A stretch of 64,000 nt of DNA from Astropecten irregularis (taxonomy: Eukaryota > Echinodermata > Asteroidea > Paxillosida > Astropectinidae). Within the stretch, counting starts at the first letter, position 1. The number at the start of each line of letters is the position of its first letter. The stretch lies in assembly GCA_963971285.1 (NCBI GenBank), contig OZ020255.1, positions 17,938,931-18,002,930 on the forward strand, in the 5' to 3' direction. A program made the position numbers and the translations under genes. Shown here piece after piece: positions 1-12,100 of the stretch. The notes beneath the pieces are model-generated. The model was not told where the DNA came from. It searched no databases and saw only the letters and a program-made list of their open reading frames with translations.

Positions 1-2455
1 GGGAAAGCTCATCAAACTTGACATCTGTTTCACAAATGCAGGAGAACAGCATACTTTATAATAGGTCCTGGGGTCGATTTCACTGAACTCATCGTAACTT
101 AATATCAATCGTAGGACGTTTGATGCATTGAAGCCCTACGTGGGATAAGTCCCCTACGATGGGTTATCCTTCGTAACTCCAGTTACGATCGATCGCAGGG
201 CTTCGTGAAATCGACCCCAGGTGTGTATTTTTTACATATTTTATTATTTCACAATTAGATTACAACGGCCAAAGTACACAGGCCAGGACATCGAGATTAA
301 ACTTCTCACCGATTCTTTCCAGAACCACACTCCTAGAAAATAGTTTAGAGGCCTTACATAGTGTCTCCGCAAACCTTACTTTCTTGCGTTACTTCCACCA
401 TGCAAAGCTTCAAATCTTACTTAAAATACTATTACAGTTAACGTTATATTGGGTCCATCATGCCACTTAAATACTTGTAGCGTTAAAACATGACAGTACA
501 ATAGTTTATGTTGAACATACCTTTATGTAGATGACAAGTTCAGACCATGTGGATTTGATGCGGGATTTATTCCTGGCGAGAATACTGGATGCTTTTTTGG
601 ATTCTCTGATACACCTCACGGTCCAGGCAAAGCACATGATATTCATCAGGATGCACAGTACAATCGGCGGTATGAACAGCACCAGCTTGGACCAGCTGCG
701 AAGCAAACAGGTAGCGTCGTTACCGTAGCCGAAATCGAGACTTGTGCAGGCACAGTAGTGAAGGATCAGATTCGGTAGCACCGCAGGAATTGGGGAGCAC
801 CAGCCGAACAGGCACAGGCGGAGGAACCTGCGTTTGTTCGCCGTTTGAGGCGCGCTGGTCCTATGGAATGTCCACATTAAGTCCCATGAGATGGCCATCA
901 TCCACGCGAACGAGGACAACCAGGTGTAGTGGTTGATAACTGCCACGGCGGTGCAAGGTCCTGGGTGACAGGGTCTGACTGCAACTGTGGCGAGGACTGA
1001 TGATAGCTGGGCAACAAAGATTGCAACACAGAGATGCACGATGGACAACCCAGGCCCGTTTCTCAGAGAAGGGAAGATGTAGTACGTGATCACAGTGGCC
1101 AAGAGTCCAGTCAGGGAGACGCCGTTAGCTATCACGTTCAGTACCACCACAGGGTCAGACAGGGAAAGTAGCATCATGGGCCTGAGCTTGTCGGTGACAC
1201 ACACCAGGGTTTCTCCATTGGGCAGTATGAGACTGGACTCCAACTTGGGCTCTCTGATCACGGTACAAGCACCATCGGTGCTTCTGTGACGTTCACAAGT
1301 TATGTTATTGACTATGTTTCCACAAAAGCGGAATTGCTTTGACTTATGCGGTCGTCCCTCTAGGATGTTGTACACCATCTTCATCGTGGTATTTACGGGA
1401 GATAAGAGAGTGTCCTGATTACTGAGAATGAAGATGTAGGAGTCATTTCTGATAGCAAGGGCTGCCCAGCTCTTCTCATCGACATCGAAACATTTTGGGG
1501 TTTCATTCCAGATGTTTCCACTGCCCTCTACAATGTCCTGCTTTTTCAGAGTCACTTGCAACAGTCCGCAACGGTCAGCCCAGTCGGTTCTTCCCAAATC
1601 GCCGTCCAGGCGCAGGATGTCATCTAGCGCGGCTTCCAGCTGACTCACGTTTTGCGAAGACGAGATTTGGACCTCCGACGTCCCGTTGGGGGAATGTTGT
1701 GAGGGCGGGTGCTGCTTCCTGAGCGATGTGGCAAAGGGTAAGGCCAGGTCTAGGTTGGAAAAGGCCACTGCGTGCACGACGCATCTCACGGCTTCCAGAT
1801 CCAGCCCTTCGCTCCCGGAATGCCCTGTCCATGCCGGCTCGCTTGTGACGGTTATCCAAGCACTGCTAAATTCAGACTCCACTAAGTCCATCGGTCTGAT
1901 TTCAACGTATGATTGAACACCATCATTCAGCCGTACCGATAACACAGCTCCAACAATGCTTATGCCGTCGCGAATGTTAGGGACTTCCGATCTCATTGTG
2001 AGGTAATCACACATCTTACAATGTGGGTTTTTGTAAAATCTACTTGGTGCCATGTAGCTCTCACATATTTCTTGTATAGCCGGCCTACCAGGCATGTTGG
2101 GCAAACAGGTGGCTATCAGCCTGGACCTGCATGGGCGCATCCTGCTCATGTAAATCCTGATGTAAATCAACGCGTTCTGTTGTCCACTACTCGTCACGGA
2201 ATCACCAGTCGATTGAAAAGTCTTGTTGTTGCATTTGGCGCACTGGATTTTCTTAAAAGGGACGTCTATGGACAAGTATCGACAAGCTGGTACCTGGGGA
2301 GATTTGGTCCCACTTTCAGGCAGCTGTAAGCGTGGCGACTCAACAGGCTCGCCGGATCTACCTCGGTCATATTGGTGTCGATGCCGACGTGGGATGCACA
2401 CGATGTAGAGAAGTCATAGCAACAGTCTTTAAACATCTTACAATGGAAGTCAGTA
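1..2455 (-). pseudogene. Truncated duplicate of the SMB seven-helix receptor gene (copy 1)
   Basis: Bases 1-24 are the start of the last coding exon (TM6-TM7, running off the window), 25-520 an intron, and 521-2455 the large exon carrying the ectodomain and TM1-TM5. Sequence and intron match 37833-40375 closely, so this is a DNA-level duplication and not a retrocopy. Three things indicate a dead gene. Similarity stops near 2455 inside the somatomedin B domain, where HARBI1-like sequence begins. A 79-bp deletion near 2273, with GAC at both edges in the intact copy, shifts the frame, so the part upstream no longer matches the other copy. No SRCR exons are present upstream. The seven-helix part remains open and highly conserved, so the event is recent, or a shorter product could still be made. 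Confidence 0.8.
70..218. repeat. Palindromic-ended short element, copy in receptor intron
   Basis: Begins GGGGTCGATTTCAC and ends GTGAAATCGACCCC, so it has inverted ends. A related copy lies at the same place in the paralogous intron (37903-38049). It was therefore present before the gene duplication. Confidence 0.6.
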
Positions 2456-2840
2456 CCTCCTCTGTTGTTCGGTCATGTTCCCATAGTCCTTGAATGGAGT
2501 CATCAGGTATCTTGTCAGGGGGTATGCCGTATCTCCCACTAAGAATCCATCTCCTGGGAATTTCTGTCCTGAAGATCTGTATATGCTAGAGTTACGGAAT
2601 ACAAGGGAATCATGGCAACTGCCAGGCCAGCCACACATTACATTGGTGAAAATTAGATGATGATCACATACCCCTTGAAGGACGACAGAATAGTGATGTT
2701 TTCGGTTGAAATATGCCTCGGGGTGAGATTCTGGTGCTTTAATACGAATGTGACATCCATCAATAGCTCCGATGATAGCAGAGAGATGTGCAAAGCCATT
2801 AGAAATTTCTCGTTGTGCTGCACCATCGTAGGGCCACTTC

Positions 2841-3044
2841 CAGTGGCGTCGCCAAGGGGGGGGGGGGGGGGGCAGGGGGGGGGGGGGGCATTCCCCCCTG
2901 GAATACCTCGTGCCCCCCCCCCCCCCCCGCGTGCCCCCCATTTGAGATTTGGGTTGGTGAACAAAAAAATAATATATAAAAAGTTTGCCCCCAACAATTG
3001 CTAGTGCCCCCCCCCCCAGACTCAAAACTCTGGTGACGCCACTG
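2841..3044. mobile_element. Non-autonomous hAT-like element with 8-bp target duplication
   Basis: Ends are CAGTGGCGTCGCC and GGTGACGCCACTG (12 of 13 positions complementary), flanked on both sides by the direct repeat GCCACTTC (2833-2840 and 3045-3052). An 8-bp duplication and CAGTGGCG-type ends are typical of hAT elements. The interior is mainly long G and C runs. Removing the element and one GCCACTTC restores the HARBI1-like reading frame, so it inserted after that gene was in place. Confidence 0.8.
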
Positions 3045-3979
3045 GCCACTTCACAATGCTCGGCATGAGATGGGTTTTTACCGCATATGCTACCTTCTTG
3101 CAGCAGGTGTGTGTCGTTGACTTGGACAATCCAAAACGGTCAGACATAGACCGAAATGATTCCAAGTTGCCTGTGTAGATGACAACATGTACACCTGTTT
3201 GTAATTGCCCAATGCCCATTTATTGAATTTTCTTTCATCGTTCTGATAGAATAAAATGCTTTTCAATTGACACCGATTGAGATTAGAATCCTTAGCAGTT
3301 ATATGAAATATTCAATTTATGGTGTGCCTGAGTGGGACCTTAATAATTCCATATCATTTCATAATATTGTTACATTTGAGCATGATATTTTCCATGTGTT
3401 ACAACATATCATCGTCACGGTACTACTTACTACAGTGTGGATGCAGAAATGTGAGACTGAAAGTGAACCCAATATTGCTTTGTTTGCAGTATTTACACTG
3501 AAATATTTATAAAAAATGAAGTAAATATATTTATCATTGCATTTTGTATATACCTGCTGAACATTTCTGGAAAGCATGCATGTCCAAGTATTGTTTGTAT
3601 TTATGCATTTTTATTTATTTGTAAATACCAGAGGTACTCATATGAGTCTGCTTATTCAGTTATTTATAAAACTCAGCCGGACAGAGCAAACAATAAAATT
3701 TGTTAAGGAACTTTGAGGTGCACAACTTCACATCCCATTTAAGAAATTGTGGCTTTCTTATAAATGTTTGTTATCAGAATTTTAATATTTTTATGTTAAT
3801 ATTGTTTGTTACATGAATATTGAGAGTCAACTACAAATCATAAAGGTATTAAATGGATTGGAAACTTATATTGGTTTTGCTGTTTGTTTTTATTTTTGCC
3901 TGAAACCGCTGTCTCCAGTTTTAGGCCTATTCATGAAACTAATTTATAAGTTTTAAGGCTTTGCATGGTGACAATTGGT

Positions 3980-4219
3980 ATGTGGATCGGTTTGCGGAAA
4001 CACCATGTATGATGTAAGAATTGTTTGTACTTTTGCACTTCTAAATTTCTATTTCGTTCGCACTTCTCATAAGGTCTCAATGTTTTAACTAGCCTGCTCT
4101 ATAGTCCTCATCAGGAGGCTAGAGCAGGCTTGTCGAAACTTTGAGACCTTATGAGAAGTGCGAACGAAATAGAAGTGCAAAAGTACGATCGATGGTGTTT
4201 CCACAAACCGATCCACATA
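3980..4219. repeat. Large inverted repeat in the HARBI1-like intron
   Basis: Arms of about 110 bp pair around a centre near 4107. For example, TGTGGATCGGTTTG on the left pairs with CAAACCGATCCACA on the right, and TTCGTTCGCACTTCTCATAA pairs with the right arm. No coding potential is seen. This looks like a snap-back type non-autonomous element. Confidence 0.7.
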
Positions 4220-4820
4220 ATGTCATAAGTTATTAAAGATTTTGTAGTAAAATATTCTTTTAGTTTAAGTTGTCTGTGTTGTGATTGTAATTCATAATTT
4301 TTAGACCAACAAATGTAGAGAACCACGACCCACAAAACAAGAAACAAAACATAGGCCCTAGGCCTAATTCTATTGCACAATATATTTAACTTCAATCTCT
4401 CTTTTCTGTGACTAAAAATGCTTTAGGCCTACTTACTAGTACTAATACTAATAACTATCTTACCTAAATACCAAAGAAAAACCAAGGCTGACTTTTCTAG
4501 ATCAATTTTAGGATTTTCTGGAATCTCTTTTGGCTGTAGTTCAGGGCATAAGGACAGCTTTTGCAGAAATATTTCAAATGTGCCTTTTTCCAGACGAAAA
4601 TGTTGCTCAAAGTCACTCAACTCGTAAAGCTGCACAGTATACTCGACGTATAGTTGTTTATCTTTGGGACATGTTCCCTTCTACCGATGGCTGAATTTAA
4701 GACCAGAGCGTCGTTTTTTGGAACTTCAGACAAATATCTCTGTGTAATGTTACTAATTTCTAAATTTATACCTCGAGCTGCGAGCACAACTGATGTTATT
4801 TTAGCTCTCCGACGTTCCAT

Positions 4821-5917
4821 TTCTAGGCCTAATGATACCTAACAACAGTAGGCTACATGTAGGCCTACATGTCACTTCACTGACTGAAGTCATAAAAGCA
4901 GACGACAACAAACCTCTCTCAAAGTTCACTGAAGTTAAATTCCCGCGCGCGACCTTCCGACCTTACCTGACGAGAGAGGGCGTTGTTGCGTTCGATTAGC
5001 CCAGCTTCGGTGGCTGATCTGGGTGACGTGACCCGCATTGACCCAGGGAAGCTACTCCTACGCACCTATAGACTGAGAGGCAGAAAGACTAAGAAAAAGA
5101 AGGGGGAGACAAAATTAGCTAGCTTTGATCGCCCGAAAGGCATCTGACGCTATTAAATTGTAAACAGTATTTCTGAATTTTTCTTACTATTTTCAAAATT
5201 ATTTTTTATCTTTAAACTCAAAAATTATTTTGGTAGTTGGTTTTACTCTTTTCTGTTTAGCATTTCAGGCAGAAAATTGTTTAAGTAACGGTATATGTTT
5301 CTACCCGTACACTATCTTTATACCCTGTAAGTTATAGGTAAATCTGAGGAGTTTCTGTTTCGGTATGCTACCAAAGTGGGTTTGATTTCATCCAAATATA
5401 GTGGCACATTTTATTTTTCACTCCTCCCCCGACCCCCGATTCCTATTAAAACTGAAGCTAGGCAACTTGCACCAAGTTCATGGCTGCACGTATCTGCATG
5501 TATGAGGTCAGATTCGTTCAGGCGTGAAATTAACAATGCACTGCATTACACTCGGAATTTCCCCAAACTTTACCAATTGCTATGAGGTCAATGGTAATCT
5601 GAAAAAATTGTTCGCACCTCCAGTTTGGTTTCATGAAACCACAATGTGCTTTTACAATACAATCGGCTTACTGTGCTAAATATACATCCCATCATCCATT
5701 GCCCAACCGTATACAGTCAGCCATTTTTATGACGCACACTCCACAAGCGAGTGTGGTGCGATTTTTAGACTAATTTCCTTGTTTGGCTCTTTATACCCAA
5801 AGTTATCGGTACAACTACAAGCACAGGTATCTAAAGTTTGAATGAACTTGAAACCCAACGCCATAAAGTGAAAACGACTGAGTGCTGCATACGCGTGACG
5901 CTTTATATTTGCCCATC
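4821..5917. other. Spacer between HARBI1-like gene and HYR receptor
   Basis: No gene is seen. Bases about 5160-5375 are a decayed right half of the dispersed element family that ends in ACCAAAGTATGATACTACC. The spacer must hold promoters for both divergent neighbours, but no clear core motif is visible. Confidence 0.5.
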
Positions 5918-6131
5918 ATGATGGGGCAAATTGGGACCATCCGATCCGTGAGCCCAAAGGGAATGTTCCTGATGCTACTTTTGGCAAGTGCCGCCCACCG
6001 TACTATTTCTCAGAGCCTGCCTAGCGCTCAACAGGCATGTCAAATCAGCACGGAGTTTAGATCTGTTGATCAACCGAGTTTTATCCCTATCACGACTCAG
6101 GATGCTATAGTGGGAAACGGCAGAGTTGAAG
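5918..6131 (+). CDS. Exon 1: signal peptide and start of Reeler-like region
   Basis: Two adjacent ATGs (5918 and 5921) precede a hydrophobic stretch, MFLMLLLASAAHRTIS, typical of a signal peptide. A Cys follows shortly after (QQACQIS), as in Reeler domains. The donor is GAAG/GTCAGT, phase 1. Start chosen: first ATG after upstream codons lacking one. An upstream non-coding exon cannot be excluded. Confidence 0.75.
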
Positions 6132-9100
6132 GTCAGTAAAGAGTCTACCTGTATTTATACATCGGAGTGAGAACATTTAATTTCATGAGATATTCCATAC
6201 AAATCGTCGGGAAGTATAGGCCTATGATATAATAGTATTAGGGATCAGATAATCCAAAGTCGAATTTCGTTTTAGGGGTATTTAGCTCAGGGCGCCCCTT
6301 TTTAATACTGATGGTTCTCATTTCCGACCGACCCATTATTTTGGGCTCCGACCGAAGAAAAAGCAACCTTTTTTTGCCGCCGACCCTGTCAGAATGGCAT
6401 AATATAAAAAAAAAAGAAAAAAAAAAAAGAATCCCAGAATTTCTGGAGACAAAATTTTTCTCTAAAAATCCTGGGAAGTACAGATTCATGGGCACAAATA
6501 TCAAGGAAGATACAGCAACAGTCATCTGTGCAAAGTTCAGTCCCATACGCGTCGGTGGCGACTTTTTGAGAAAATCGTGAAAAACGGCCACAGTATTTCT
6601 GAAGTCTTTTCTCTTTTATTTTTGATCTATTAAAAGATCGTTGTTTTACTACCGGTGATTTCTGGAAAAATACACCATTTCAGGCGGAACAATTTTAACG
6701 GTGGGTTTCTATCACCACCATCTTCATACCCTGAAAGTCAACGTAAATCTGTGAACATTTCTGTTTTGGTTTCTTACCAAAGTATGATACTACCTTTAAA
6801 TATACTGTGCACTGGTTCTGATCTTTATACTCAGCTCTCGTGAACTTCGGGCAGTCGGGTCCCTTAACTCAGTTTGTCCTGCAAGCCTGGGAAGTCGCCG
6901 AAGGTACGGGTGATCCTTTCATGTCGATTGGTCAGTGGTTACAACCGTTATATCCGAACTTCAACCTAGCGAACTGCAGCATGGACCACGACGCCGTGTT
7001 TTTGAATTCCTTCAGCACTGAACCTGGCGTCTTAATGTTTACATGGGTTCCAAGCAGTGGGCAGTACTTATTCGATTTCCGGTAGGTACACATGTATATA
7101 TATGTGGGAATTATTGATAAAATAATGAAGTTGTATATAATGGAACACCATTATTTATGTTTCTTTTGGGCAGGAGTACTCTTCTCACAATCATGTTAAT
7201 CTATAATCTCCAAAATGCATTCGTAAAACAAGGCCGTGATGCACTCAAACAGAACAGCACTCAAACTTTGTCTGATCCAACATGTACATGAATGAAATAA
7301 AAAATCTGTGAAAATTTGAGCTCAATCGGACATCTGGATCAGTCACGAGAAAATAGCGAAAACCCGACTCAATTGTTCTTATAAAACATAAAGAATGGTT
7401 TTGATCTTACCCCGAGATCAAAACTGTTTTCGGTCTTTGTTTTTTTTCTGGTGGAAATATCTTGAAGGAATGTGTCTTCCAGCACCATCTTCATAACCTG
7501 AAAGTTATACGTAAATCTGTGAACATTTCTGTTCGGGCATGTTACCAACCATGAACCATGTACCGTAACCGAGTCATACACCTTTTTGATACACGACGAG
7601 TTGTTTGTCTTTAAAGGACATGTGGAAAACTCCAATGCATGACAACGCCTCTTTTACATGGTTCGTGATTTCACCCACTTCCACAGCTGCATGTTTCAGT
7701 GTATTATGATCACAATGTTGGATTTCATATGGTGATTCGATTAGCATATTCATGAGCAAAACCATGACGTCATCAATGTCGCTACATTCAATAATTGAAT
7801 GATCACAGGTTTTCTGAATTGTTATTTCCTCTTCAGCTTCTTTGTGTTGAATAACTTATGTTTCTTTCAAAACCATACAGCGGCATTTCATTTGTCCAAT
7901 ATCACAAAATGGGGCAAGTACGAACTTTCAATATCATTGTTGTGTGGGTTTTATTTTGTTATTGTGGGCTCCTCAACATGGGCAAAGGCATGAAAAATGC
8001 ACAATATTGCAAAGTCATTCAATGAGCTATCACAATATAATGCTGGTTGGAAACCTTAAATAAGACTTGCAATTTGCTTTCTCCATATAAAGGCCCCAAA
8101 GGCTTGAATAAAAGTTTCAACCCAATTTCATGCAGAGATTACTCGGCAAACCATAAACACCCTGACAAAATGTTGGCATATCAGAGGAAACATTACTGTT
8201 TCAGTTTTGATATCATTGATCTTTTTTTCACACATTATTATTTTTTTTTCATTTTAGCGCCGTGGGAGTAACATTTGATCAGCAGAATGTATACTTCAGA
8301 TCAGAAATCCGTGAGTATTGGTGTTAACTTCGCAGATAATGACGATAATGGAGATGACGTCATTTCTGCCACTCAATTGAAATTGAATGTTCATATTCTA
8401 AAAGTGGTGTAACATTTTGGGAATGAACCGTATAGATGATGAGATTAGAACTTGACTTCTCGTCTGTTAAGAACTTACATTGCTATTGAAGCCAATTATG
8501 GTATCATCACGTCTTGGAACTGATAGTGTAACGCACATTTTTTCATATAGTACGACGTCATTAGGACGCGTCTCAATTAGAGATGTTGCTTTTCTGTTAT
8601 TTACGTTATTTATTATTATTTATTTAAGTTGCATAACTTTAAAAACCTGCCATCGATCATTGCTCTATGGTCTGATAGGGCTCCAATGAGCTGGCCTTAA
8701 TTTTAATGAAAGTAATGTGGTAATATAGAGGCAGAATGAATCAAATTGGACTGAACTGAGGTTTGACTCTGCGATGTCTGGAATGACAGTTGTACTTCAA
8801 CATATGTTTCTCATTTGTGAAACAGTTGAAACTGAAATGTTTGAATTGATGTCTTTGTTGTGTTTGCAAGATTGAACTAATTATTATGTATTTTCTGTTG
8901 CATTTTCACACTGTTTATTTCTGGATTACATGATATTTCTTGAGTTGTTGACTTGGGGTGGTAAACTTTATCTTGTTCCATTATGTGCTGACTTCATATC
9001 TTATGAATTTTGTTTTCAGGCGATGGTGTGCCACCAACAATTGCCTGCCCGGACAACGTATTTCAGCAAGTCACAACTGGCAATCAAAATGGAGCAACAG

Positions 9101-12100
9101 TGTTTTGGAATTTACCAACAGCTACTGGCAACACCGGAATTACTCTAACTGTTGTCCTGACCTCCAATGCACAGCAAGGACCTGGTTCCTTCTTCACCTT
9201 TGGATCTTATAGTATTAGTTACAGAGCTACTGATCAATCTGGCAATTCAAATTTCTGTACATTCACTGTGACAGTTGGTACGTTTTCTTTGAGTGACATA
9301 GTCTCAATCTCCCCTACTTTCCAATTTTAATTTTTTACAGTTTCAAAAACAGAAAAAAAATTATTTCTTCTTTGTTAAATAATTATTAATCCCAATTGCC
9401 CTAATATTAATGAAAGGAATACAGTAATAAACACCAATTTGACAGCATAACATCCCATCCGTCATTACTGCAGTGTCCCTTCCCGCCTTTTGTGTGGCAA
9501 CAATAGAATTTACGCTCTATCACATTATTACTGTGGGGATACACTGCAAGGATTGGATGATTTGAAGTGATTTTTCTCAACATACAGGATTAGTCTTTTG
9601 GCATTTCTCCCACCCTTCAAAAAGAACTCTCTGATGTGTGACAAACATAAAACCATAATTCTGTCTTTTAAAATGAACCCTTAGCTCTTTTCACTGAAGA
9701 ATTAAGATGAATTTCTAAATCTTTCACTTTTTTTACCTTAAATTTGATGAATATTTTTAAAGTTATGAATTTTCTTTTTCCTCCTTCTTTCATTAGTTGA
9801 TGGAGTGCCACCCGTGGTTGTATGCCCAGCCAATTTTGCTTTCACAATTGATTTTGGGAGTGGTGGAAGGGAGGTGACTTGGGCTGATCCTACCGTAGGT
9901 GATAATTCTGGCAGTGTGACTCTGGTGTCCAACACCCACAACTCGAATGATATGTTCCAAGTTGGTCAGACTACAGTAACCTACGTCTACCGGGATGCTG
10001 CTGGCAACAGGAATCAGTGCTCTTTCACGGTTTCAATAACTGAACGTAAATATTGTTTTTCGTAGTTCAGTGATGGTTAATCCCAATTTCCCTGATATTA
10101 ATGAAAGTAATGTGGTAATATAGAGACATAATTAATACATTGGACTGAACTTAGGTTTGACTCTGCGATGTCTAGAATGACAGTTGTACTATAGCATATG
10201 TTTCTCATTTGTGAAACAGTTGAAACCGAAATGTCTTTGTTGTGTTTGCAAGATTGAACTAATTATTATGTATTTTCTGTTGCATTTTCAAACTGTTAAC
10301 TTCTGGATTACATGATATTTCTTGAGTTGTTGACTTGGGGTGGTAACTTTGTCTTGTTCCATTATGTGCTGACTTCATATCTTATGAATTTTGTTTTCAG
10401 GCGATGGTGTGCCACCAGCAATTACCTGCCCGGACAACGTTTTTCAGCAAATCACAACTGGCAATCAAAATGGAGCAACAGTGTTTTGGAATTCACCACT
10501 AGCTACTGACAACACCGGAATTCCTCCAACTGTTGCCCTGACCTCCAATGCACAACAAGGACCTGGTTCCTTCTTCACCTTTGGATCTTATAGTATTAGT
10601 TACAGAGCTACTGATCAATCTGGCAATTCAAATTTCTGTACATTCACTGTGACAGTTGGTACGTTTTCTTTGAGTGACATAGTCTCAAACTCCCCTACTT
10701 TCCAATTTTAATTTTTTACAGTTTCAAAAACAGAAAAAAAATTATTTCTTCTTTGTTAAATAATGATTAATCCCAATTGCCCTAATATTAATGAAAGAAA
10801 TACAGTAATAAACACCAATTTGACATCCCATCCGTCATTACTGCAGTGTCCCTTCCCGCCTTTTGTGTGGCAACAATAGAATTTACGCTCTATCACATTA
10901 TTACTGTGGGGATCGGATACACTGCAAGGATTGGTTGATTTGAAGTGATTTTTCTCAACAAACAGGATTAGTCTTTTGGCATTTCTCCCACCCTTCAAAA
11001 AGAACTCTCTGATGTGTGACAAACATAAAACCATAATTCTGTCTTTTAAAATTAACCCTTTGCTCTTTTCACTGAAGAAGTAAGATGAATTTCTGAATCT
11101 TTCACTTTTTTTACCTTAAATTTGATGAATATTTTTGAAGTTATGAATTTTCTTTTCCCTCCTTCTTTCATTAGTTGATGGAGTGCCACCCGTGGTTGTA
11201 TGCCCAGTCAATTTAGCTTTCACAATTGATTTTGGGAGTGGTGGAAGGGAGGTGACTTGGGCTGATCCTACCGTAGGTGATAATTCTGGCAGTGTGACTC
11301 TGGTGTCCAACACCCACAACTCGAATGATATGTTCCAAGTTGGTCAGACTACAGTAACCTACGTCTACCGGGATGCTGCTGGCAACAGGAATCAGTGCTC
11401 TTTCACGGTTTCAATAACTGAACGTAAATATTGTTTTTCGTGGTTCAGTGATGGTTAATCCCAATTTCCCTGATATTAATGAAAGTAATGTGGTAATATA
11501 GAGACATAATTAATACATTGGACTGAACTTAGGTTTGACTCTGCGATGTCTAGAATGACAGTTGTACTATAGCATATGTTTCTCATTTGTGAAACAGTTG
11601 AAACCGAAATGTCTTTGTTGTGTTTGCAAGATTGAACTAATTATTATGTATTTTCTGTTGCATTTTCAAACTGTTAACTTCTGGATTACATGATATTTCT
11701 TGAGTTGTTGACTTGGGGTGGTAACTTTGTCTTGTTCCATTATGTGCTGACTTCATATCTAATGAATTTTGTTTTTCAGGCGATGGTGTGCCACCAGCAA
11801 TTACCTGCCCGGACAACGTTTTTCAGCAAATCACAACTGGCAATCAAAATGGAGCAACAGTGTTTTGGAATTCACCACTAGCTACTGACAACACCGGAAT
11901 TCCTCCAACTGTTGCCCTGACCTCCAATGCACAACAAGGACCTGGTTCCTTCTTCACCTTTGGATCTTATAGTATTAGTTACAGAGCTACTGATCAATCT
12001 GGCAATTCAAATTTCTGTATATTCACTGTGACAGTTGGTACGTTTTCTTTGAGTGACATAGTCTCAAACTCCCCTACTTTCCAATTTTAATTTTTTACAG

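Larger units (their letters stand above)
2456..4820 (-). pseudogene. HARBI1-like (Harbinger transposase family) gene, broken
   Basis: Exon 1 (4464-4820) starts MERRRAKITSVV and ends at donor TTTAG/GTAAG in phase 1. Exon 2 starts at 3170 after acceptor CTACACAG, also phase 1, giving a join through ...WYLGNLESFRSMSDRFGLSKST, the typical HARBI1 helix-turn-helix region. The DDE-type nuclease part follows, with IDGCHI and GDTAYPL carrying the first two acidic residues. The part that should carry the third acidic residue is missing, because the sequence stops at 2456 against the receptor pseudogene. Other defects are a frameshift near 4643 and a 204-bp hAT-like insertion at 2841-3044. Family proteins are either Harbinger transposases or the domesticated HARBI1. 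This copy is a fragment of one or the other. Confidence 0.75.

Noticed and set aside
2860..2935. G-run as a regulatory G-quadruplex
   Set aside because: The G and C runs are the interior of the hAT-like element, not a conserved regulatory site of a working gene. Homopolymer length may also be unreliable.
5376..5585. 69-residue open frame upstream of the HYR receptor
   Set aside because: Starts within the end of a dispersed element. No signal, domain or splice logic.
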